Assembly: GCA_934621295.1 (NCBI GenBank)
Contig: CAKTVB010000009.1
Location: 1-45,536, forward strand
DNA from: an uncultured Collinsella sp.
Lineage (GTDB): Bacteria > Actinomycetota > Coriobacteriia > Coriobacteriales > Coriobacteriaceae
Reading direction: 5' to 3'
DNA: 45,536 nt
Position 1 is the first letter of the stretch; every line of letters starts with the position of its first letter. A program made the translations under genes and the position numbers. The notes beneath the pieces are model-generated. The model had not been told where the DNA came from. It did no database searches and saw only the letters and a program-made list of their open reading frames with translations. Shown one piece after another: positions 33,479-41,292 of this stretch.

Positions 33479-34993
33479 CTAGTTGTCCGACATCGCAAAA
33501 CGGTTCTTCATGGCAAGGCTTGTGGTGTAGAGCACCTTCGAAAGGAGGTCATCGGTTTGCTCTCGCAGATAATCTGCCATGCGCAGATTGGCCGCCGCGA
33601 GCAGCTCCTGAACATCTTCCTCGCAGCCAGCGGCCAATGCTTCATCGGTCTCATGAATCAGCTTATGACCAAAAGCGCCGACCCTCTCGCGATAGCGGTC
33701 GATAGCGTTTTCGTTATCGCGAAAACGGGCATCGGCAAGAGCTGCGATCAGGCGATTTGCCCAATAGAAGCTATCCGTCGAAACACGCGCGGTCGTATTT
33801 GCCAGATACTCTGGAGCTTCGCGCACATTGGTGAAAAACGGCACCAAAGCGTTAAACGAATTGGAGCCAAATGACATCCACTGAACACCACGATTTCCCT
33901 CAGAAACATAAGGGCGAATCTGCAAGACAGCGAGCTGGCAGTTCCTGTTGATACCGATGGGACGATACATCGCTCGCGTCTTTTCGGTGCCAAGCGTGCC
34001 ATAGGGGTCATACGGCGTTCCCTGATAATGGGCAGCAAGGACATAGCGGATGTCTTCAATCGTCACTTTGCGCTCTGGAATCCGGCTCCAAGGGATGTCG
34101 TCGGACTCGGGCATAAACACCGCTTCATCGCCGTCCCAGCTGTCACTGGGGTTCAGGCAGCGCTGCATATACCATGCTCGCGGCGTGTTGTAGACATGGT
34201 CGGCATCGCTATGCGATCCAAACGCCTCACGCGGATTAAACAAATCGTCAGACTCCCCCTCCTCGCGGAGCGTCAAGTCCAGGTAATGAGCCCGCATCCA
34301 AGCGCGCAGGTCTGCACTCGCCATGTGTTCCAGCTGCTGCCCCTCGGCATCTGCAAGATCAAAGGAATCAATGCCAAGCTGATTCGGCATCGTCACGTAA
34401 GCATCATCCGGCACACGCTTCGCAATCCAATGATGGCCGCCAACCGTCTCGAGCCACCAAATCTCATCAACATCCGAGATTGCAATGCCGTTCATCTCGT
34501 ACGTTCCGTACGTCTCAAGCAGCTTTCCAAGCCTGCGCACACCATCGCGAGCAGATGCAGCGTAAGGCAAAACTAGCGTCGTGATGTCTTCCTCGCCGAT
34601 ACCGCCCGGCACCTCGGGGACATAGCCCTCCTCGCCTTCTTTACCGCGCGCGGGGACCAGCTCGACCAGCGGATCGGCACCGAGCACGCGCTCATTCGAG
34701 GTAATGGTTTCGGTTGCACTCACAGCAACATTGGCATCGTTGATGCCAGCCTCGGCCCAAATTCCGTTCTCACGGAGTGCGTCGGGAACCGCTGTGTAGC
34801 GCATAGGCTCTTCGTCAAGCTCGATAGCCAGATGCGAGATAACGCTCTTGTAGTGACGAGGCTGTTGTTCGGGTTCGACAACGATCATCTGTTTGGGCGT
34901 GAACTCGCCGTTACTCGCATCTTCGTTGCGCGCAACGATCGTCGAGCCGTCATAGCTTGCTCGTTTACCGACCAGAATCGTCGTGCAAGGCAT
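33479..34993 (-). CDS. C69-family dipeptidase
   Basis: C69 peptidases are N-terminal nucleophile hydrolases that cut dipeptides. The 504-residue protein begins Met-Pro-Cys-Thr-Thr, and the Cys at position 3 matches the catalytic residue exposed after propeptide removal in PepDA-type enzymes. Here the propeptide would be only two residues. The following segment (KRASYDGSTIVARNED) and the WWLETVGGHHWIAKRVPDD block are family hallmarks. It ends with helical segments typical of the C-terminus. No signal peptide is present, so it is cytosolic. The ATG at 34993 follows GGAGGA four nucleotides upstream. It would feed amino acids released from peptides to a fermentative metabolism. No linked peptide transporter is seen. 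Confidence 0.92.
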   Translation of the reverse strand: MPCTTILVGKRASYDGSTIVARNEDASNGEFTPKQMIVVEPEQQPRHYKSVISHLAIELDEEPMRYTAVPDALRENGIWAEAGINDANVAVSATETITSNERVLGADPLVELVPARGKEGEEGYVPEVPGGIGEEDITTLVLPYAASARDGVRRLGKLLETYGTYEMNGIAISDVDEIWWLETVGGHHWIAKRVPDDAYVTMPNQLGIDSFDLADAEGQQLEHMASADLRAWMRAHYLDLTLREEGESDDLFNPREAFGSHSDADHVYNTPRAWYMQRCLNPSDSWDGDEAVFMPESDDIPWSRIPERKVTIEDIRYVLAAHYQGTPYDPYGTLGTEKTRAMYRPIGINRNCQLAVLQIRPYVSEGNRGVQWMSFGSNSFNALVPFFTNVREAPEYLANTTARVSTDSFYWANRLIAALADARFRDNENAIDRYRERVGAFGHKLIHETDEALAAGCEEDVQELLAAANLRMADYLREQTDDLLSKVLYTTSLAMKNRFAMSDN

Positions 34994-35073
34994 TGAATCC
35001 TCCTTCTTGCCGGCGAAGCCAGCAGATGCCGTTTGCCTATCGACTGTCTAGTGTAAACCTCCGGAAAACCTTT

Positions 35074-35090
35074 GTAACATCATTTGTTAC
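35074..35090. promoter_or_regulatory. Inverted repeat GTAACA-N5-TGTTAC between divergent genes
   Basis: A perfect 6-bp inverted repeat with a 5-bp spacer lies in the divergent region between the C69 dipeptidase and the cold shock gene. Flanking TT/AA extend the symmetry. It has the size of a dimeric repressor site. The regulator is unknown. Confidence 0.4.
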
Positions 35091-35196
35091 CAATTGAGTT
35101 TTATGAAATTCACTGCACCGCACTGGAGTATTATGACGCTCAACGTGCAATTTGCGCGCAGTATTGCCCCTATGGGCGCAGAAAGAAAGGTCACTC

Positions 35197-35427
35197 ATGG
35201 CAACCGGTACGCTTAAAAAATCGTTCTTCCGCGAGAAGGGCTATGGCTTCATCGCTCCCGACGAGGCCCAGCAGGACAGCGCGAAATCCGATATTTTCGT
35301 TCACTTTAGCTCCATCCAGATGGACGGCTTCAAGACCCTCGACGAGGGCGATCGCGTTGAGTACGAGGTCGGTCCTGGCAAAAAGCCCGGCGAGACTCAG
35401 GCCATCAACGTCCGCAAGATCGGCTAA
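35197..35427 (+). CDS. Cold shock domain protein
   Basis: This 76-residue single-domain protein binds single-stranded RNA and acts as an RNA chaperone. Both RNA-binding motifs are present: RNP1 as KGYGFI (aromatic residues in place) and RNP2 as DIFVHFS. The N-terminus ATGTLKKSFF is slightly unlike the usual GTVKWF, and a short insertion (QQDSAKS) lies between the two motifs. The ATG at 35197 follows AAAGG six nucleotides upstream. An in-frame upstream extension lacks similarity. It is monocistronic and ends at a shared bidirectional terminator with folD. Cold inducibility cannot be judged from this sequence. Confidence 0.93.
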   Translation: MATGTLKKSFFREKGYGFIAPDEAQQDSAKSDIFVHFSSIQMDGFKTLDEGDRVEYEVGPGKKPGETQAINVRKIG

Positions 35428-35475
35428 AGCAGGGGCTACCCTGTATAGCATCTGCCAGCACAGGCAGTCCCATAC

Positions 35476-35507
35476 AAAAAGTCCAGGCTCCCGCCTGGGC
35501 TTTTTCT
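35476..35507. terminator. Bidirectional terminator between csp and folD
   Basis: An 8-bp stem (35481-35488 with 35493-35500, one G-T) is flanked by AAAAA on the left and TTTTTCTTT on the right. It therefore ends the two convergent transcripts. Confidence 0.88.
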
Positions 35508-35532
35508 TTACACCGAAGCGCAATTTAAGCAA

Positions 35533-36408
35533 TCATTGCAATGAATGGGCAACGAACCCGCCCGCTTCTTCCGCAGCGCAAATCACATGGCGCGCAAGTA
35601 TCGCCGTCGTCACCGCGCCAACCCCTCCGGGAACAGGCGTCACGGCGTCGACAAGAGGCTCAACCGCCTCAAAGTCAACATCACCTACAAGCTTTTCGGC
35701 CTGGGAGTCCCAATTGATTCCCACATCGATAACGGTTTGACCCGTGCAAACCGCATCCGCCCCCAGCGTACGGGCATGACCAGCAGCAGCGACGACGATA
35801 TCCGCCCGACGGCACACTTCTGCTAGGTCCCTAGTGTGCGTATGGCACGTAGTTACCGTGGCATTGCGCGCAAGGAGCATGGAAGCAACCGGTTTACCAA
35901 TCACCAGCGAACGGCCGACCACGACAACGTTTGCACCGTCGAGGTCGATTCCGTAGTGATCCAATATCGCCAACACTGCCTCGGCAGTACAGGGCGCATA
36001 ACCAGCACCAAGACCGCTCAGCGTCGAAAGCAGCGACGCGGGCGTCATGCTGTCAACATCCTTCTTTGACAAAAGCGCCGACGCGACCGCATCTCCTTCG
36101 AGATGTTCCGGAAGAGGACGGAATATCAGGCACCCATGAATGGAAGGGTCTTCATTAACCTCGGTAACGGTGCCCATCAGCTCTTCTTGAGAAACATCTG
36201 CGGGCAAAAGGTAGCGACGGCAGGAAATGCCGACTTTTTCACAACGCTTGAGAGCCCCGCGCTCATAGGAGAGGTCATCCTCGCGCTCGCCCACGCGCAC
36301 GATAGCCAGCGTAGGCACGACCCCCAGCGATTCCAATTTCCCTGCTCGCTCGATTAACTCGGCGGTAATTGCCTTTGCAACAGGTGCGCCCTTGAGTAGT
36401 ACAGCCAT
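35533..36408 (-). CDS. folD: Methylenetetrahydrofolate dehydrogenase / methenyltetrahydrofolate cyclohydrolase
   Basis: FolD interconverts 5,10-methylene- and 10-formyl-tetrahydrofolate through methenyl-THF, using NAD(P). The 291-residue protein has the Rossmann motif VVGRSLVIGKPVA and the C-terminal TPVPGGVGAVTTA block. The catalytic lysine lies in SYERGALKRCEKVGI. Compared with the E. coli enzyme the usual Tyr four residues before this Lys is Arg, a pattern I recall from clostridial FolD. The gene starts 3 bp after the fchA stop and ends at a terminator shared with csp. With FchA also present, FolD's cyclohydrolase activity may be weak or redundant (inference). Confidence 0.95.
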   Translation of the reverse strand: MAVLLKGAPVAKAITAELIERAGKLESLGVVPTLAIVRVGEREDDLSYERGALKRCEKVGISCRRYLLPADVSQEELMGTVTEVNEDPSIHGCLIFRPLPEHLEGDAVASALLSKKDVDSMTPASLLSTLSGLGAGYAPCTAEAVLAILDHYGIDLDGANVVVVGRSLVIGKPVASMLLARNATVTTCHTHTRDLAEVCRRADIVVAAAGHARTLGADAVCTGQTVIDVGINWDSQAEKLVGDVDFEAVEPLVDAVTPVPGGVGAVTTAILARHVICAAEEAGGFVAHSLQ

Positions 36409-36411
36409 ATA

Positions 36412-37044
36412 TCAGCTCCGTTTCCTTGCGGCATCAGCAGCGCGTTTAGCGAGGTCATCTGCTCGGGGCAGCCAGGTATCGAGCAAAGTATCGCACTCGC
36501 ACTCCAGCTCCTCCGCCCGCTCGCGATCCTTCATCGAGGTCGTGTTCGCAAAGAGCGTCAAACTTGCACCCTGCAGCGCGGCACGACAAAATACGGCACC
36601 GCAGGCAACGTCGGAAAGAAGCTGACGGGAGCCTTTATCGGCCATCTCCTCAAGGAGGGCAAGTACGCGCGAACAGGCGACCATGATGCGATACGGCGGC
36701 AAAGCAGCCTCATGGAGTGCATCCTGGATTGCCTCGGGGCGATGCGGGTCATCTCGCTCCATACCATATGCCGTAGAAACAAGGCTATAGGCTCGTACGT
36801 CTTCCTCGACAAGCCGAAGCAACTCAAAGCCAATACGGCCCGAAGCCGCAACAGCATGGCGAAGGTCATCCTCAACTTCGGCAAAACGGGGATTGCTGGC
36901 ACCATAGCGCGCGACCATGGAACACAGAGAAGCTCCGAGGGCGCCCACGTAAGCGCTCGCGCTTCCCCCGCCCGGGACCGGCTCTCGAGCCGCCAGTGCC
37001 TCAGCGAAGTCTCGACACGTCTTATCCATCATCACATGCGCCAT
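36412..37044 (-). CDS. fchA: Methenyltetrahydrofolate cyclohydrolase / formimidoyl-THF cyclodeaminase family
   Basis: The 210-residue helical protein belongs to the FTCD_C/FchA family, which hydrolyses methenyl-THF or releases ammonia from formimino-THF to give methenyl-THF. The N-terminal PVPGGGSASAYVGALGASLCSMV is the family folate-binding block, and SDVACGAVFCRAAL is a second conserved helix. The ATG at 37044 follows GAGGGG. It is directly upstream of folD on the same strand (3-bp gap), and fhs lies just before it after a terminator. Together they run from formate to methylene-THF. No glutamate formiminotransferase or histidine-degradation gene is near, so the cyclohydrolase role is favoured. 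Confidence 0.93.
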   Translation of the reverse strand: MAHVMMDKTCRDFAEALAAREPVPGGGSASAYVGALGASLCSMVARYGASNPRFAEVEDDLRHAVAASGRIGFELLRLVEEDVRAYSLVSTAYGMERDDPHRPEAIQDALHEAALPPYRIMVACSRVLALLEEMADKGSRQLLSDVACGAVFCRAALQGASLTLFANTTSMKDRERAEELECECDTLLDTWLPRADDLAKRAADAARKRS

Positions 37045-37165
37045 TTTGATAGCCCCTCATGTATGCACTGCGTCCACAATGCGCTTGTGCGGTTTCGTGC
37101 AGTGTAGACCATAACTAAAAGCTTGTCAGCAAGCAGCACCATCGCCGTTTCCTATCGATAGCCAT

Positions 37166-37196
37166 AAAAAGGGTGCGACCCATCCAGATCGCACCC
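37166..37196 (-). terminator. Rho-independent terminator of fhs
   Basis: An 8-bp stem (37171-37178 with 37189-37196) is followed on the minus strand by TTTTTA. It separates fhs from the fchA-folD pair. Confidence 0.9.
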
Positions 37197-37240
37197 TTAC
37201 GACAAACTAAGAAACATGGGCGCCGACAACGGCATACGGC

Positions 37241-38926
37241 TTAGAACAGGCCGGTAATGACACCGTTGTCATCGATATCGATATTCTCGGCAGCCGGAAC
37301 GCGCGGAAGACCCGGCATGGTCAAGACGCTGCCGGTAAGCGCAACCACAAAGTGCGCACCGGCAGAAACCTTGAGCTCACGCACCGTGATGCGGAAGTTC
37401 TCGGGAGCGCCGAGCTTCTTGGCGTCGTCGCTAAAGCTGTACTGGGTCTTGGCAACACAGACAGGCAAGTTTCCAAATCCATTCTCGCGAAGCTCAGAGA
37501 GCTGACGCTTTGCCGCCGGCGTGAAATCGACGCCATCGGCATGATAGATCTTTGTGGCGATGGCCTCCAAGGCGTCGGCGACATCGGAGCCGGTCTCATA
37601 AGTAAACGCCGGCACCGGTGCAGGCGTCTTCTGGACAGCCGCCACAACCTTATCTGCAAGATCAAGCGTACCTTCGCCGCCCGCGGCCCAGGCATCGGAA
37701 AGGGATACACAGATACCGCGCGCCGCGCATTCATCCTCAATAAGCTTGAGCTCGGCTTCGGTATCGGTCGGGAAATGGTTGATGGCGACGATTGTCTCGA
37801 CACCAAAGACATCCTTGATGTTCTGTACGTGGCGGAACAGGTTGGGCAGGCCAGCGCGAAGCGCATCGAGGTTCTCTGTGTTCAAATCGGCCTTGGCAAC
37901 GCCACCGTTATATTTAAGGGCGCGAGCCGTTGCCACGACAACCACCGCGCGCGGATAAAGGCCCGTCATGCGGCATTTAATATCAAAGAACTTCTCGGCG
38001 CCCAGGTCGGCACCGAATCCAGCCTCCGTAATCGCAATGTCACCAAAGCACAGCGCCATGCGCGTCGCCATGACAGAGTTGCATCCATGGGCAATGTTCG
38101 CGAAGGGACCACCATGCACAAAAGCGGGCGTATGCTCAAGCGTCTGCACCAAGTTAGGCTTCAAGGCATCTTTCAGCAGGGCAGCCATGGCGCCCTGGGC
38201 CTTGAGGTCAGAAGCGGTAACGGGCTTCCCCTCGTAGGTGTACGCCACGACGATCTCGCCCAGGCGCTGCTTCAGATCGGCAATGGAGGTCGCCAGGCAA
38301 AGGATCGCCATAACCTCAGAAGCGACGGTGATATCAAATCCATCCTCACGCGGCACGCCCTGGGCCTTGCCGCCAATGCCATCGATCACATGGCGCAGCT
38401 GGCGATCGTTCATGTCGACGACGCGCTTCCACGTCACACGCTTAACGTCGATACCAAGCTTGTTGCCCTGCTGGATATGATTATCGAGCATAGCTGCCAA
38501 CAGGTTATTTGCAGCGCCAATAGCATGGAAATCGCCCGTGAAGTGCAGGTTAATATCCTCCATAGGGATGACCTGAGCGTAACCGCCACCAGCGGCGCCG
38601 CCCTTGACGCCAAAAACAGGACCAAGCGAAGGCTCGCGAAGCGCAACGGCGCTCTTTACGCTGCGGCGACGCAGGCCATCAGCAAGGCCAATCGTAGTCG
38701 TAGTTTTGCCCTCGCCCGCAGGAGTGGGATTGATGGCAGTCACCAAAACCAAAGCGGAAGTGGAAATCGAATCCTTATGCTCAGGACTATTGAGAAGAGA
38801 GTAGTCGACCTTGGCCTTATCGAATCCATAAGGTGTCAAATAGCCTTCATCGATACCGGCCTCTTGGGCAACCTGGACGATAGGAAGCGGCTTGACGGAG
38901 TGGGCGATCTCAATATCGGTTGGCAT
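37241..38926 (-). CDS. fhs: Formate--tetrahydrofolate ligase
   Basis: This enzyme makes 10-formyl-THF from formate, THF and ATP, and enters one-carbon units into purine, serine and, in some anaerobes, acetate metabolism. The 561-residue protein has normal length. The ATP-binding loop is PTPAGEGKTTTTIG (about 67-80), followed by the conserved REPSLGPVFGVKGGAAGGGYAQV block (best known signature of the family), FHAIGAANNLLAA and CRMTGLYPRAVV. The ATG at 38926 follows GAAAGG. A terminator separates it from fchA-folD, so the three genes are neighbours but not a single strict operon. No carbon monoxide dehydrogenase genes are here to suggest a full Wood-Ljungdahl pathway. Confidence 0.97.
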   Translation of the reverse strand: MPTDIEIAHSVKPLPIVQVAQEAGIDEGYLTPYGFDKAKVDYSLLNSPEHKDSISTSALVLVTAINPTPAGEGKTTTTIGLADGLRRRSVKSAVALREPSLGPVFGVKGGAAGGGYAQVIPMEDINLHFTGDFHAIGAANNLLAAMLDNHIQQGNKLGIDVKRVTWKRVVDMNDRQLRHVIDGIGGKAQGVPREDGFDITVASEVMAILCLATSIADLKQRLGEIVVAYTYEGKPVTASDLKAQGAMAALLKDALKPNLVQTLEHTPAFVHGGPFANIAHGCNSVMATRMALCFGDIAITEAGFGADLGAEKFFDIKCRMTGLYPRAVVVVATARALKYNGGVAKADLNTENLDALRAGLPNLFRHVQNIKDVFGVETIVAINHFPTDTEAELKLIEDECAARGICVSLSDAWAAGGEGTLDLADKVVAAVQKTPAPVPAFTYETGSDVADALEAIATKIYHADGVDFTPAAKRQLSELRENGFGNLPVCVAKTQYSFSDDAKKLGAPENFRITVRELKVSAGAHFVVALTGSVLTMPGLPRVPAAENIDIDDNGVITGLF

Positions 38927-38984
38927 ATGAAGGCCTTTCTCGCGAATTGCACAGTGTACTTAGCATACAACGTTTCTCAAGAGC

Positions 38985-40067
38985 CTAGACTCCAGATGGC
39001 GGGGTAACCCCCAAGTGGTCGAAAGCGGCAAGGGTAGCGATGCGCCCCTGCGGAGTTCTGATGATAAGCCCCCGTTGAAGCAGGTAGGGCTCATATACGT
39101 CTTCGAGCGTCGAGGGGTCCTCGCCCACAGCGCTTGCAAGTGTCGTTAGGCCAACGGCGCGACCGCGAAAAGTCTTGACGAGCGTCTCGAGGATGCGAAT
39201 GTCCATCCAGTCAAGACCGAGCTCATCGATCTCGAAGAAAGAAAGCGCCTCCCGTGCGATATCAAGCTCGATCGGACCGTCACCACGCACCTGGGCATAA
39301 TCGCGAACACGCTTGAGCAGACGGTTTGCTAAACGAGGGGTTCCGCGGGAGCGAGAGGCAATCTCCAGGGCCGACTGGCGATCGATAGCAACCCCCAGAA
39401 TGCTTGCCGAACGCGTGACGATTTCTGCAAGGTCTTCGACAGAATAGTAGTCGAGCCTAAATGAGATTCCGAAACGATCACGCAAAGGACCCGTAAGCAT
39501 GCCCGAACGGGTTGTGGCACCCACCAAGGTGAAATGAGGGATATCAAGCCTAATTGAACGCGCAGCAGGCCCCTTGCCGATAACGATATCGAGTGTAAAA
39601 TCCTCCATCGCGGGATACAGAATCTCTTCGATGGAGCGATTGAGACGATGAATCTCATCGATAAAAAGGACATCGCCCGGTTGAAGATTGGTGAGAATCG
39701 CCGCGAGGTCCCCTGTGCGAGCAATCGCCGGTCCCGACGTCGTTTTGATCTGCGCGCCCAGTTCGTTAGCAATAACGGTCGCCAAGGTTGTCTTGCCCAA
39801 GCCAGGAGGTCCCGAAAAAATAACATGGTCAAGACACTCTCCACGGCTTTGAGCAGCCTGAATAAGAATACGAAGGCTCTGCTTGATATGCTCCTGTCCA
39901 CAGTAATCGTCAAGGCGCTGTGGACGAAGCGAGCGTTCCACATCAAGGTCGTCGGCCGTCAGATCGCCCGTCACCAAGCGCTCCGCATCCTCTCTACCCT
40001 GAGAGGACGCATTCCCCCGCGGTGCATCAGCCCAGAGATCTTCAGATTCGTCGACTTCCCACATCAT
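38985..40067 (-). CDS. ruvB: Holliday junction branch migration helicase RuvB
   Basis: RuvB is the hexameric AAA+ motor that drives branch migration of Holliday junctions with RuvA. The 360-residue protein has Walker A GPPGLGKTT, Walker B LFIDEIHRL, sensor 1 LVGATTRSG, an arginine-finger region GPLRDRFG, and a C-terminal winged-helix domain ending near RTPQGRIAT. An acidic N-terminal extension of about 45 residues precedes the usual start of similarity (LRPQRLDDYCGQ). Its start codon overlaps the ruvA stop (ATGA), so the two are translationally coupled. It is the last gene of ruvC-ruvA-ruvB. Confidence 0.98.
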   Translation of the reverse strand: MMWEVDESEDLWADAPRGNASSQGREDAERLVTGDLTADDLDVERSLRPQRLDDYCGQEHIKQSLRILIQAAQSRGECLDHVIFSGPPGLGKTTLATVIANELGAQIKTTSGPAIARTGDLAAILTNLQPGDVLFIDEIHRLNRSIEEILYPAMEDFTLDIVIGKGPAARSIRLDIPHFTLVGATTRSGMLTGPLRDRFGISFRLDYYSVEDLAEIVTRSASILGVAIDRQSALEIASRSRGTPRLANRLLKRVRDYAQVRGDGPIELDIAREALSFFEIDELGLDWMDIRILETLVKTFRGRAVGLTTLASAVGEDPSTLEDVYEPYLLQRGLIIRTPQGRIATLAAFDHLGVTPPSGV

Positions 40068-40684
40068 GCATCCATTCCAAGACGACGCAGCGCGGCACCC
40101 AGCAAATCTTCAACTCGCATGCCTTGGCCATCATATCCATCAAGGGCAAGCTCCGTCTCCTGTGGGCTGAACCCCATGGAAAGAAGCGCCTGACGCGCAT
40201 CTTCCAGAACAGAAGGCTCTTGCGAAAATGCCATGACCGTCTGATTAGCGGCCGGAACCTCGGCAGCGGCAAACGAGTGGTCCTTTGCGAAGGTACTTTT
40301 CAATTCCAAAATTAAACGCTGTGCAGTCTTTTTTCCCACACCGGACACGGCAGACATCGCCGTCGCATCCTCAGCCATCACAATGGAGTATACCTGCGAT
40401 ACGCTGTAGCGCGAAAGTATGGCGAGCGCCAAACGAGGGCCTACACCCGACACGCTCAATAGATGGTCGAACATTGCCCGTTCTTCCTTTGAGGCAAAGC
40501 CAAAAAGCGTCATAGCATCCTCACGCACTTGAAGGCGCGCATAGAGGCGGCACTCAGCGCCCAAAGCAGGCAGCGCCGCCGCCGTCATACTCGAGATGCC
40601 CAGTTCAAAGCCAACTCCCGCAGCATCAACGATGGCATACTGAGGCGTCGCCTCAATGAGCGTTCCGCGTATCAACGAGATCAT
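40064..40684 (-). CDS. ruvA: Holliday junction DNA helicase subunit RuvA
   Basis: RuvA forms tetramers that hold the four-way junction open and load RuvB. The 206-residue protein has the N-terminal OB fold (MISLIRGTL...), two helix-hairpin-helix motifs (LLSVSGVGPRLALAIL and MSAVSGVGKKTAQRLILEL) and a C-terminal domain III (EDARQALLSMGFSPQE) that contacts RuvB. The ATG at 40684 lies in an ATGA overlap with the ruvC stop, and the 3' end overlaps ruvB in the same way. The region before the ATG in this frame is not RuvA-like. Full length and intact. Confidence 0.98.
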   Translation of the reverse strand: MISLIRGTLIEATPQYAIVDAAGVGFELGISSMTAAALPALGAECRLYARLQVREDAMTLFGFASKEERAMFDHLLSVSGVGPRLALAILSRYSVSQVYSIVMAEDATAMSAVSGVGKKTAQRLILELKSTFAKDHSFAAAEVPAANQTVMAFSQEPSVLEDARQALLSMGFSPQETELALDGYDGQGMRVEDLLGAALRRLGMDA

Positions 40685-41205
40685 GAGTAGCCGTTTCCCC
40701 TCTTTTGAACATATTCGCCGCGCGTCACCGCATCGGTATGACGCAAATGGGCATGACAGATAGCACATGCCAAGGCATCCGCAGCATGATCGGGCTTAGG
40801 GTCATGATCCAAATGAAGAAGATTTCTAACCATATAGGTTACTTGGCCCTTATCGGCAGCGCCCGTACCCACAACCGACTGCTTAATCTGCATAGGCGTG
40901 TACTCGCCTACTTCGACACCGCATAGAGATACTGCCACCAGTGCGGCACCGCGTGCATGCGCAGTCGGAATCGCAGACCTAACGTTAACGCCAAAATAGA
41001 CGCTCTCGATACAAGCCTCCTGAGGGTGATACCGCTCGACTACAGCCGACAGATTATCGGCAATATGCCGAAGGCGCACAGCAAGATCATTTCCCGCAGA
41101 TGTTTCTATACATCCGTAGGCGCGACAGCGAACATCACCGCCCCGCTCTTCAACAATCCCCCAACCCGTATGAGCAAGTCCGGGGTCGATTCCGAGAATA
41201 ACCAT
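40681..41205 (-). CDS. ruvC: Crossover junction endodeoxyribonuclease RuvC
   Basis: RuvC cuts Holliday junctions symmetrically after branch migration by RuvAB. The 174-residue protein shows the four acidic catalytic positions: Asp in VILGIDPG, Glu in ACIESVYFG, and the two Asp in the C-terminal PDHAADALACAICH block. The basic loop QIKQSVVGTGAADKGQV is also present. The ATG at 41205 has GGGAGG three nucleotides upstream, better than an ATG eight codons earlier that lies inside the putative operator. It is the first gene of the ruvCAB operon, behind a LexA-like site that overlaps the start of transcription. Confidence 0.97.
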   Translation of the reverse strand: MVILGIDPGLAHTGWGIVEERGGDVRCRAYGCIETSAGNDLAVRLRHIADNLSAVVERYHPQEACIESVYFGVNVRSAIPTAHARGAALVAVSLCGVEVGEYTPMQIKQSVVGTGAADKGQVTYMVRNLLHLDHDPKPDHAADALACAICHAHLRHTDAVTRGEYVQKRGNGYS

Positions 41206-41222
41206 GCGCCTCCCTTCAAGCA

Positions 41223-41242
41223 CGAACATTTGTTCTAATATA
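41223..41242 (-). promoter_or_regulatory. LexA-like SOS box and -10 element of ruvCAB
   Basis: The plus strand at 41223-41236 reads CGAACATTTGTTCT. This matches 12 of 14 positions of the Gram-positive LexA consensus CGAACRNRYGTTYG. A TATATT -10 element (minus strand, 41242-41237) abuts it, so LexA would cover the start site. ruvAB are classic SOS genes, and the site is 18 bp before ruvC. Confidence 0.7.
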
Positions 41243-41292
41243 CCACGACGGAAGACGTCTTTTGACCACAGTCTTATCGAAGGGACCTACAC

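Noticed and set aside
37352..39007. A 551-codon open frame opposite fhs
   Set aside because: It is the complement-strand shadow of fhs, without motifs or a ribosome binding site.
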